Below, one piece after another: positions 46,706 to 56,119 of a DNA stretch of 64,000 nucleotides. The translations under genes and the position numbers were made by a program. The stretch is from Gnetum montanum. Lineage: Eukaryota; Streptophyta; Gnetopsida; Gnetales; Gnetaceae. The stretch spans positions 626,062-690,061 of the forward strand of contig MNCI01011925.1 of NCBI GenBank assembly GCA_015680685.1, written 5' to 3'. Numbering within the stretch: the stretch's first letter is position 1; every line of letters begins with the position of its first letter. The notes under the pieces were generated by a model that did no database searches, was not told where the DNA came from, and worked only from the letters and a program-made list of their open reading frames with translations.

Positions 46706-47210
46706 ATGCATACAATCATGTTAACTCATGCCATCACTAATTGGATAGAAGTTGGCCATCTTCCTAGGAAATTATTTGATCCTGGGAGTCCTCTTATATA
46801 TGTACAAATCGCTGGAAATGAGCCATGCAAAGCTCTTTTATATTCAGGTTCTGAGGTCAACTTAATTTCTCAAGAAATGTACAAGGCCTAGAATCTTCCT
46901 CCATTAAAAAAGAGTAACATTCATTTAGATTTGGCTGACCAGTCCATCACTATCCCATTAGGACTAGTGGAGGACATTGTTATCATTGTTTATGGATAAT
47001 CGTATCCAACCGATTTCCTAGTGATTAATGTCAACAACGGTAAGGGGGACTTCCCAATCATAATGGGAAGAGAATGGTTAAGCACAATTGATGTACACCT
47101 AGGAATCTAAAATCTTTCCCTAGAAATATCAAAGGAAAATACATTTGGAAAGATAGAGAAGAAGAAAGTTCCATGCATCACATATAGTAACACACGGTGT
47201 AATTGCATGT
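46706..47210 (+). pseudogene. Aspartic protease remnant (N1)
   Basis: GHLPRKLFDPGSPLIYVQ, then NEPCKALL followed by Y-S-G where D-S/T-G is expected (Tyr codon at 46841-46843), EVNLISQEMYKA, a stop, NLPPLKKSNIHLDLADQSIT, DFLVINV, GDFPIIMGREWLSTID and KKKVPCITYS. The active-site Asp is lost. It continues from gag toward the pol linker. Confidence 0.88.
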
Positions 47211-47266
47211 AAAAGTCATGGTTTCTACAACGTTTAACATTTCCTGCATGCAATCAATGTGCACAA

Positions 47267-48559
47267 GTGACTAATATACAAAGATGCCTGTATGCAGCAA
47301 CCACAAGACAAGAAGGCATCCAGTGGCTAACAATTGATCAAGAGAGTAGTTCAACTATATGTATGAAACCAATTGAGGGTTTGACTTGTGCTTACATCGA
47401 TATCATAGATGCATTAAAGCAAGTCCATTACCAACTTCCAAGTCTTGACCTTGAAAATATCAACTAGGGGAAGTTGGAAATCCCTAATAAGTTTAAGTAG
47501 GAGCCCCTTGAGTTAAAACCATTGCCCACTGGTATGGAATACATGTTTCTTAAGAATGGAAAATCAGTAATTATTAACGCTAAGCTTGCTCCTCAACAAA
47601 AAGAGAGAATGTTGAAGGTAATAAATAAATGGTCAAAAGCCTTTGCTTGGTCATATCCCAAATTAATAGGAATAGATCTTAGGATATGCCAACATAGAAT
47701 TTACACCAACCCCTCCATGAAGCCTTGAAGACAATTGCAGAGGAGACTTAACCCAAAGCTTAAGTAAGTGGTTAAGGAAGAAATCAAATAGCTTCTAAAA
47801 GTTTGGTTCATATACCCCATTGCTGATAGTGAATGGGTTAGTTCCTTAGTTATTGTACCCAAAAAGGGAGGTAAATGGAGGATGTGCATAGATTTTAGGC
47901 TACTAAATATGGCAACATTCAAAGACCACTTTTCATTGCCATTCATTGACCAAGTCTTAGACACCATTGCAAGGCATCACTACTATAGTTTTCTAGATGG
48001 GTACAGTGGGTACAACCAAATACAAATAGCCCTAGAAGACCAAGCCAAGACTACGTTCACCAGTCCTTGGGGAACATTTTCATACAAACAGATGTTGTTT
48101 GGCTTGTGCAATGCCCCTACAACATTTCAATGATTAGTTCTAAGCATATTCCACTAGTAGATAGGAAATGGTATGGAGGTTTTCATGGATGACTTCTCCA
48201 CCTATGGAGCAAACTTTGATCAAGCCTTGGACTGGTTAGAGCAATTACAAAAATGAGGTGTAGAAACCAACTTAAGGCTCAAACACCATTTCATGGTCCA
48301 AGAAGGTGTTTTACTAGGGCATAAGATCTCACAAACAGGTATAGAGGTAGACCCTGAAAAGATCAAAGTTATCCAAGGAATTACTCAACAACCTAAAACT
48401 GTAAAAGATATTCAATCATTTCTTGGACACACTGGCTATTACAGATGCTTTATTGAGAACATTTTAAAGGTTGCAAAACCATTAGTTGAACTAACAAAAA
48501 ATGACGTACCTTTCGAATGGACTAGGGAATGCGAATTAGCTTTCCAAAGTTTAAAATAG
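47267..48559 (+). pseudogene. Reverse transcriptase remnant (N1)
   Basis: Linker from RCLYAATTRQEGIQWL (47284); FLKNGKSVIINAKLAPQQKE and WSKAFAWSYPKLIGIDLRIC (47545-47695); GGKWRMCIDFRLLN (47870-47911), DHFSLPFIDQVLDTI, YYSFLDGYSGYNQIQIA (47982-48032), LFGLCNAPTTFQ, catalytic FMDD intact at 48182-48193, LGHKIS and EVDPEKIKVIQ (48314-48375), SFLGHTGYYRCF, and FEWTRECELAFQSLK to 48556. It has the best preserved RT blocks in the window, yet there are stops at several places, including two just before the catalytic loop. Confidence 0.93.
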
Positions 48560-48569
48560 AAGCTTGTAG

Positions 48570-48985
48570 AAATACCCATTCTACAAGCTCCTGATTGGTC
48601 TAGACCATTCCATATAATGACTGATGCATCCAACTATGCTTTAGGAGCCATACTTACATAGTTAGATGGCCAAAAATGTCCTTATTACATTCACTATGCA
48701 AGTAGGAGTATTGCTGGTGCACAACTTAACTACACTACAACAAAGAAAGAGTTAATGATTGTAGTGTTTGCACTGGAAAAATTTAAGCACTATGTATTAG
48801 GCTATAAGCTATTTATACACACAAATCATAGTGCAATACAGTTCCTAATGAATAAATCAACAATGAGCCCTTGCATTATACGATGGCTTGTAATCTTACA
48901 AAAGTATGATCTTATGATGATTGATCGAAAAGGCACTGAGAACATAGTTTCTGATCATTTATCTCAGTTGCAATGGGACAACAAA
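48570..48985 (+). pseudogene. RNase H remnant (N1)
   Basis: PDWSRPFHIMTDASNYALGA (48590-48649), YYIHYASRSI, AQLNYTTTKKELMIVVFALEKFKHYVLGYKLFIHTNHSAIQFL (to 48848), CIIRWLVILQKYDLMMIDRKGTEN and VSDHLSQLQW. The first catalytic-type Asp (TDAS) and the downstream E and D blocks are present. Open for 106 codons from 48755. It follows RT and precedes integrase. Confidence 0.9.
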
Positions 48986-49079
48986 GAGGATGAGTATCCA
49001 ATTTTTGATCATTTCCCTAATGAACTCCTCTTTGTAGGTGTAGCAACTAATCAATTGACCATGGAGACAAACTAGTATA

Positions 49080-50226
49080 GTAGTATTCTCACCTATCTCC
49101 TTACACAACAAACACCACAAGGGTTAGACATTTAAAAGAAACAACAGTTTCTTCACCAAGCTAAGTATTTTATGGAAATCAATAGGTAACTTTATAAAGA
49201 TGTTTCGATGGCTTGGTTTGATGCTCTATTCCCAATATAGATCAATTATGAGTTCTCCAAAATGCTCATGAGGGTCCTTGTGGGGGTCATTATGCTAGGA
49301 GATGAATAGACATTAAAATCCTAATTGTAGGATATTATTGGCCTACATTGTTTTTGGATGCCCATCATTTCGTCCAATCTTGTGAGCACTGTCAACATGA
49401 TGGGGGAATAACTGCTAGAATGGAGGATCTACAACAATGGATTTAACCTTTAGAACCCTTCAACATNTGCCTTGTTCACTTATTTTTAACAATGGCACAC
49501 ATTTTACAGGTGTAACTTTTCAGAAGCTGATGCAATGCTTAGGGGTTGAGCACAAACTGACTACACCATACCACCCTCAAGTGAATGGTCAAGCTAAAGT
49601 CACCAATAGGGAGATTATGAAAATATTGACAAGAACTATTAGCAAGTATAAGTGAGATTGGAGCACCAAATTGAACGATGCTCTTTGGGCATACTACTCC
49701 ACATGGAAACTCCCTATATGCTACTCTCCCTATGAGTTAGTGTATGAGAAACTTCCAACACTTTCCATTTAAGAAAAACTTTGTACACTATCTATGGTAT
49801 GTGATCTCAACCTTGACCTTGATCTAGCACAAAAAGAATAGTTAATGACCCTTAACTTGCTAAATGAGAACTGAGTAGCTACCCTGTCATCTAACAAATT
49901 GCACAAGGCCTTCAATAAACAACGTCATGACTTAAGGATTAGGAAAGTTAAATATCAACCAGGAGATAAGGTTCTCTACTAGAATCCCACACATGTGCCA
50001 CAACACACTAAATTCCAAATGTTGTGGGAAGGACCTTATGTCATTCATGCAAATCTACCTTCAGAGGCCATGATGATTTACAAACTTGAGAGCCTGAACA
50101 AGAAACTATTGGTCAATGTCCAACAAACCAAAGATTTCCATGAGCCTAGGACAACTAGTACCAATGCTACCTCTATTGGTGGAAAACCTTGCTTCCTATT
50201 TTGGATTGCCTTCTACCACCTCAGTC
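49080..50226 (+). pseudogene. Integrase remnant with internal gap (N1)
   Basis: Zinc finger HHCC readable at 49265-49400 (NAHEGPCGGHYA; SCEHCQ). The entry to the catalytic core is lost at the N (49467), removing the segment with the first Asp. The second Asp is Asn (codon 49488-49490, in NNGTHF) and the Glu is Lys (codon 49596-49598, in QAKVTNREI), both G-to-A type changes. C-terminal: YSPYELVYEKLP, GDKVLY and the KLLVNVQQTKDFHEPR block (50105-50152), ending near SHGGDGH. Not functional. Confidence 0.9.
49467..49467. other. Single N marking a collapsed gap in N1 integrase
   Basis: Left of the N is LEPFN and right of it FNNGTHF. In element A ~65 codons lie between these blocks (4435-4625), so ~190 bp are missing. 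Confidence 0.85.
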
Positions 50227-50373
50227 ATGGGGGAGATGGCCACCAATGCTAACCATTCTAAGCCCTCAGTTCCTTTTGTATTTTTTTTACACATTTTTGT
50301 TTTGCACATTTTTCAATTTTACTTATTTTTTGTCTTACACCATCATTCATATTTTTACTATTTCTTTGTTTGA
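50227..50373 (+). CDS. Small hydrophobic ORF after the integrase (N1)
   Basis: 48 codons from MGEMATNANH, followed by a Phe/Leu/His/Tyr-rich stretch. R2 (20465-20283) and R3 share start and position. A longer frame in the same phase begins at 50116 but only the part from 50227 is shared. No homologue recognised; a T-rich UTR is the alternative explanation. Confidence 0.35.
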   Translation: MGEMATNANHSKPSVPFVFFLHIFVLHIFQFYLFFVLHHHSYFYYFFV

Positions 50374-52117
50374 TTTACTTTAATTCATCTTATAATAAGT
50401 GCTCATGATGGTGGATTGTATTATAATGATGTTGGTTGCTAATGTTTGGTTTTTGTCTTTGATTTTCAATGATGATACTAAAATATGGTTCTTTTAATAA
50501 AACAGGTAATGACTCCATACCATCCATTCATCCATTCAACTATGTGGTCTCCCTTGACTTAGACCTGTACTATCCCTCTTTCTAAATAAACTTATTAATG
50601 AATTGGTGGCTTCATATTCTTCAAACCAAGGAAGGACTTAATGGTTGAAAAGGGTGTGACTTCAAGGGGATTCAACGCACTTGTGTTGGCTATTCTCTTA
50701 GGTACTTAGATGCTTTTCATGGGTTTTCTACCATTTCACCGATGACCAAACATCAAGAAGTCGAATGAATCAAATAAGTCTTTACATGGTGTGGTTCTCA
50801 TGTAAATAAAAAAATGTGGAAATTCAAAGCACATTCCTTAGACATAATAAAGAAATATAGGGCTACAAGCATTGGTTATGGCACTGGAAAAACATGTTAC
50901 CCATGCATAAAGGTTCCCTGTAACTAAGTCCCTTTCTCACTTCCTATGTCTCCATCTCGTTCTCCTTGGAATGGTGGTGGCTCTTTGGGGAAGCATTCTT
51001 GTTGCTTCAAGAGGATGGATTGGTCAGGTGCATTGGTGCAAGGTCACTGGATGTAGTTCGTTTGAGCCTAGATTTGGAATGACTTCTACCCAGTCACCTT
51101 AACCATAAAAAACACAAGAAACTTTACAGAACCTTGCTCTTGGGATTCCATTCCATTTTCTCCTCTCCATCTTTCTTCCCATTTTCCACCGCATTTTCAA
51201 TTTTATGATTTGTCTATATTTTGGTTGATGCATTGTTTTTCCTTGGTAAATTCTTTTGGGTAAGCTTTTAACCCTTGTTCCATGTGTCATTCCTAGAGCC
51301 TATGGACTCTTTGATTTGTGGGTTTGTCAGGACATAAAAGGCATAAGCCTGCTTTGGGGAGGACCCATTAACATTCCTTTATGGTGTAATTATTAAATTC
51401 TTTTTCTTAAACATTTCTTGCAATAAGAAATTTCTCATTTCATCCCCATCCATGACATCCATTTTATTGGCATCACCATTGTTATTTTTCCCATCTTTCA
51501 TATTCCTTCTATTTTTTCCATCTTATTGCTATAGGAGGTTCTCTCTTAGTCATGGGGGCCCTGTCACAAAAGTTTTCATTCTACTACTTGTTTCACCCCT
51601 ACACCTCAGGTAGTCACCAGTAATAAACCTCTAACCCAGTATCTATCATAATCACAACTTAGCCAATGCGCTTTATATCGAGGCAAGGTATCAACTAAAT
51701 GATGGCTTATCTATCGTTGCTAATTCATGACTGTGTTGTGTGTGCAGATGGTGATCATACGAACAATGGACCGGGCTAGGAGGGAGCACTCATGATGGAC
51801 TGGAGTTGGAGCATTTACAAAAGGAACAAGTTTGGTTATGTGGCTATGGATAAACAATGGAAGGCACAATCTTGGTAGCAGCAGCAATGTGCCTCATTTT
51901 CTTTTGTTTCTCTTCAAGCTATCAAATAAGGACCTACATGTCATTTATGTATGGTGTTCACCACAATGGGCATGAACACCAATGTTGTAATATGCTTTTA
52001 GATTCGTTCACTGGGCACTTCGATTCTGTCATCCCAATTCACCATCAGTGTCATTCAGTCAATAATCCCATACCTTCCCAATATTTTCTAAGGAACTCAA
52101 GGACAAGTTTTCATTCA
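50374..52117 (+). other. 3' untranslated region of N1
   Basis: No protein similarity. Blocks shared with R2, R3 and O1 occur at 50500-50530, 50655-50930 and 51340-51380 (GCTTTGGGGAGGACCCATT). There is no ORF3 and no internal promoter module between here and the LTR, unlike R3, O1 and C. Confidence 0.75.
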
Positions 52118-52129
52118 ATCATGGGGGTA
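52118..52129 (+). promoter_or_regulatory. Polypurine-tract-like site (N1)
   Basis: ATCATGGGGGTA directly before the 3' LTR; the same core stands before the LTRs of O1, C and R3. Confidence 0.75.
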
Positions 52130-52712
52130 TGATGAACCGCGATATCGAGACCACGATATTGCATCTACAATATTAGGTCCGCGATATCGAAGCCTTCCAA
52201 GCAATATTGGACATTCGATATTGAGACCTACCTTGTTGCATATAAATAAGGGGTAGGCGCACTTGGTTTTGGTAATTAGTCTTAGTCCCTTACCCAAACT
52301 CTTGCCTTTTTCCTTTTCCAGAGATAGAATTATTTCTGAGTGCCCGTAGTAGGAGTCATAATGTGAATGGATCTTTATTTGAGCATTGTGTACCTAAGCA
52401 CACCTTGTGTACGGTAATAAAGACAAACTTTGTGATAAACCTTGCAGCATTTAGAATAGATTAATTAATGTTAATTACTATTACTTAATGCTTTCCTTAG
52501 TTAATTAATGTTCTCTCTCTCACCCTACAACTCTCCTAAGTAAGCACACTCAGTANNNNNNNNNNNNNNNNNNNNNNNNNNNNNNNNNNNNNNNNNNNNN
52601 NNNGTACTTGTTCCATAAGGTGCATAAGCACTTAGTCCTTGGAATTTGACTGAATCATGCATGTACTCTTGTATTTATATGGTTGAGCATAGGGATACCT
52701 CACCACTCATCA
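52130..52712 (+). repeat. 3' LTR of N1 (type I), with N gap
   Basis: TGATGAACCGC to TCATCA. Cores lie at offsets 13, 27, 41, 55, 75 and 89 and TATAAATA at 112, so it has exactly one more 14-bp unit than the 5' LTR. The 48 N replace ~270 bp of the 5' LTR (43680-43950). Confidence 0.93.
52556..52603. other. Assembly gap, 48 N
   Basis: A run of N inside the N1 3' LTR. By comparison with the 5' LTR the true gap is ~270 bp. Confidence 0.95.
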
Positions 52713-52717
52713 CTAGG
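52713..52717 (+). repeat. Target-site duplication CTAGG, right copy
   Basis: Matches 43263-43267. After it the O1 gag frame resumes. Confidence 0.92.
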
Positions 52718-53866
52718 CCATAGTTTCTCTAAAGAAAGGCTAATGTGTCACATCATGGATGGGCTTAATTATGAAACAAGGAAGACCCTAGGGATGTATG
52801 CCCTAGGTCAACTATATGAACTATGAACCCACCAATTACAAGAGCTTATTAAGCAAGTAGCAAAAGAAGAAGGAGAAATAGCCAAATGGGAGAATGTTGA
52901 AAGATCTCAATAGGACCAAACTCTTAAAGTAACGAAGGTCCATAATCATGAAGAGGAGAAATCAACTCACCTTGAGGAGGTGGAGCCATTCCCATCTTAG
53001 CCAAAACTAAAATCACTAGATGAAATTGAGGCAAAGATCAATAAGATGATGGAGTGGGTACATTAAAAATGTGGAGAATATGAAAACATTATTAGAGGGA
53101 AAATCACATAAGATAACCCTAACAGCCAGAACAAACAAAGGATACCGAACCTAGAAATAGGACAAAACACCATTCAACAATTGGAAAGAAGGGTTAAAGA
53201 AAATAAGGATAGGGGAATAATGACAAATCATAAGTACCAATGCAATGTTTGCCTGTATGATCACCCCAAAGGTTAATTCCCAATCTTGTTACATCTACAT
53301 TAGCATTGCGAAAAATTGCTATATCCATATTTCATACAGAAGTACTATGCTCAACCGCAATGGCGAAACCCCCAGTTATGGGGGAAACCATTGCCAAACT
53401 AGCCTCACCCTTCATATCATCCGAAATCAAGTGCTTATTATGTTCAACACCTTTTTTCTCCAACTGGATCAACATCCTCTACATCACCTCATCGTTATCA
53501 TTCTCCTGAATATCATCAACCCATGTTCCCTCCTACGAGATCACCACCTCATGTTCCTTACACTCCTCTTTACTCTTAATATTCTCATCCTTCACCTCCT
53601 TCTACATCACCACCAGTTGTACCGGAAGATTTTGCACCACTGCACCCACCAATGAACATTACTTGTGCTGCTACTGTTAATAGCAATGGGGATCCTCCAC
53701 AACATTGGAAGAATCCTTTCTTTAGGCATGGTTGTAGAAAGAGACATCATGACTCTAAAACCACTACATCCTCTATCTTAGCACAAACCCAACATGATGA
53801 TGAACCTTCCTCAACATGTCCTGTTACCTTATCCAGACCATCAATCAACACTTCAACAACCATGTA
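52718..53866 (+). pseudogene. gag, 3' part (O1)
   Basis: With N1 and one CTAGG copy set aside, the O1 gag reading frame continues in phase. It reads MDGLNYETRKTLGMYA (52755-52802), KQVAKEEGEI, acidic and basic segments, and a zinc-knuckle remnant CNVCLYDHPKG (53242-53274) whose final Cys codon is lost. A long Pro/Ser/Tyr/His-rich tail to the stop at 53864-53866 follows. The parallel region in N1 is 45545-46560. Confidence 0.85.
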
Positions 53867-53885
53867 GCCTAATGAATATAACAAC

Positions 53886-54173
53886 ATGGGGAGATATATT
53901 GATCCTTGCATACCGTCTTATGATCACGGGTGTCATAGTGGGTCATCTTCTTATCACATGACCACATCCTCTAATCTACCCCACTATGCCTACTTTAATC
54001 AATTGTGTGAACCCCAGTTTGGGTACATTCCTACCATCACACCAAAAGACACCCAATGGTTTGGATATGACCAGACCCCAATATTTCCAACATGCATGGA
54101 TCCAAACTTTTCATTTATTAATTCTTGCCATGATCAAAGGTTTAGTCATGGGGGATACCCCCCATTCTAACAA
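53886..54173 (+). pseudogene. Short Tyr/Pro/His-rich ORF after gag (O1)
   Basis: 94 open codons (MGRYIDPCIPSYDHGCHSGS..) just after the gag tail, ending HDQRFSHGGYPPF. The SHGG..PF end aligns with the SHGGDGH segment that closes the integrase region in N1, R2 and R3. So this seems to be the place where pol was removed: gag tail joined to the last part of the pol/UTR junction. No domain recognised. Confidence 0.5.
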
Positions 54174-55584
54174 GCAAAATTAGTAAATTTTTTCCTTTTG
54201 TTTGGTTTTACATTTTTTTTTGTTTTTTAATTTTTTATTTTTTAATTCTTCATTTTTTAATTTGTCATTTTATCTTTTTGAGGGTAATCTCATCTGTGAA
54301 GCAAATACTCATGTGACTAGTTTTTTGAGGTGTTTTTCTCTATTTTCAAGTCACAAGTAACTAATTATTTCGACAGTGAGCCCACAACATCCACCCACCC
54401 ATTCTATTAATAAGAGGTTTTACTCTAGGTACGATGATATTCTTGTTATCATTAAAACTTAAAGTAACTTTGTACTCACTATTCCCAGAGCAAAGAGTGA
54501 TAGACTAAGAGGGAATGACAAGGGTGTGACATAGAGGGGACTTGTGGATTCTCTTTGGTGACATTTGTATGTGCTATCATGTAGCTTGGTTGTGCTAAGA
54601 TCCTTGTAGATCTAACGAACAATGGGAGTAAGAGTTGTAATAAAGGCACTTAATAAAGGAATTCAATGTTGTTCTAGAGGGTCACATTGAAAAGACATGC
54701 ATCCATGCCTGAAGGTTGGCGGCTTCTCCAAATTACATTTAGAACAGAAGGTGGCCAGAAGAAGAAAAAGAAAAGAAAGAAGAAGAGTCAAAAAGAAAAG
54801 TCAAAGAAAAAGGTGCTATAGACAAATTTGAATCACTCCTCCCTTGGGCAAAACACCAAGTGATCATACGCCTTGCTATCATGATGCTCTTATGGTTGTC
54901 TATCATTGGGATGAAATAATACGATGTCATTAATCAGAGGTATGGACTTGGTTTTTGATCTTAGAGAAATAGGCTAATGGTACTTTAATCATGCACAACA
55001 CTTTGGATTCATTGTGCCTAGGGTAAGTTACCTCACATCCTGATCTTTGCAACCCCTTCTATGATTCATCTCATCTCATGGTCCACGTACTTCTAAATTA
55101 TGTTTCTAAATTATGTCTTGTATGACATAGAATTTATACCTCATTGTAGTCGTACTTACCATATGTATGTTTTGTTGCACAAATGTAGATTACATTTAAT
55201 CCTTCTAATGCCTACAGACATTTTAAGGTGTGATCACGCAAGGGCATTATAGGTTAGAACCTACTTTGGGGAGGACCCATTTGTGTGACTTTTGTAATTT
55301 GTACTTGTTGCACACCACCACATCATTTTATACCCTTCGAGTATTACATTACCAAATCTATTATTTCCTTTGTCATTATTTCAATCATATGTTCCTTAGA
55401 ACCACTACATGTCCTTTTTCCTCACCCTATTCAAAGAACTTCATTGTATAACTCCACTTCATTACACTTTTGGTGCCTTAATTTCCACTTGACATTACCC
55501 CAAACCTTGCCAATCTACCTCAAATCCTTTATTTTTTGTTGTGAAAACTCAAAAATTCATCAATTTTACTAAGTACACTCTTTT
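54171..55584 (+). other. 3' untranslated region of O1
   Basis: Starts with a T-rich tract like that in N1 and R2, then blocks shared with N1 and with C (54960-55330 corresponds to 13200-13520). No coding sequence seen; short open frames near 55230-55572 have no counterpart in C. Confidence 0.7.
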
Positions 55585-55690
55585 TGATAGGACATGATAT
55601 CAGGTACTTGGTATTGGGTCCAACACGATATCAAGTATGCACTATTGCATATGTAATATCGCATCTATAAAACCTATATATATGGGGCCC
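55585..55690 (+). promoter_or_regulatory. Internal U3-like promoter module upstream of ORF3 (O1)
   Basis: It starts TGATAGGACATGATATC like an LTR start. Five cores lie at offsets 13, 27, 44, 58 and 72 (spacings 14, 17, 14, 14), followed by TATAAAA (offset 82) and TATATATA (offset 91, near 55675). No LTR body follows. ORF3 begins ~450-510 bp downstream. Confidence 0.65.
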
Positions 55691-56119
55691 CCATGTGTTC
55701 AAAAGTCATTTTCAATAGCATACGCAAGGGAGTTGTTCAAATTTTATTTCATGATTTTAGCACTTTAAGAGTCTAACATTCAACCGTTAATATCTCACTC
55801 ATTAACACTCCAATTTCCTTTTCAATCGCACCTACTTAAACCCAGAGTGTTTAACTTAGTCATGGGAGAGGGGTACGGTAGAATTTACGCATAACTTTTT
55901 TGACATTTACTATCACCCGAAGGATATCACAGGGGTAAGTACTATCAGAAAGTGTTAAAAACTCATGCCAAACTAATCTTCTTCCTTTACCTAAATCATT
56001 TAAATTATTATTGGAGTCACTTGATCAAATTAGATCCAACATTAAAACTTTTAGGAGAAATTCCTTGAAAATTTTCTAACTCTAAAATCACACTAAGCAA
56101 AGAATTCAATATTTATTAA

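Larger units (their letters stand above)
43268..52712 (+). mobile_element. Element N1: Ty3/gypsy gag-pol element nested in O1 gag
   Basis: 9.4 kb with 5' and 3' LTRs, primer site, gag, protease, RT, RNase H, integrase, 3' UTR and G-rich primer, flanked by the perfect duplication CTAGG. It carries no ORF3. By hand count the LTRs differ at ~34 of ~395 comparable positions, nearly all transitions. It is the youngest and best preserved element in the window but still has many stops, most of them TAG. Confidence 0.94.

Noticed and set aside
44188-50226. The N1 pol as the pol of O1
   Set aside because: The N1 LTRs and the CTAGG duplication enclose it completely; the O1 gag resumes only after the N1 3' LTR.
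55585-55690. A solo LTR inside O1
   Set aside because: Only the U3-like start and TATA are present. No LTR body, no TCATCA end and no target duplication follow, and the same module occurs at the same place in C and R3.
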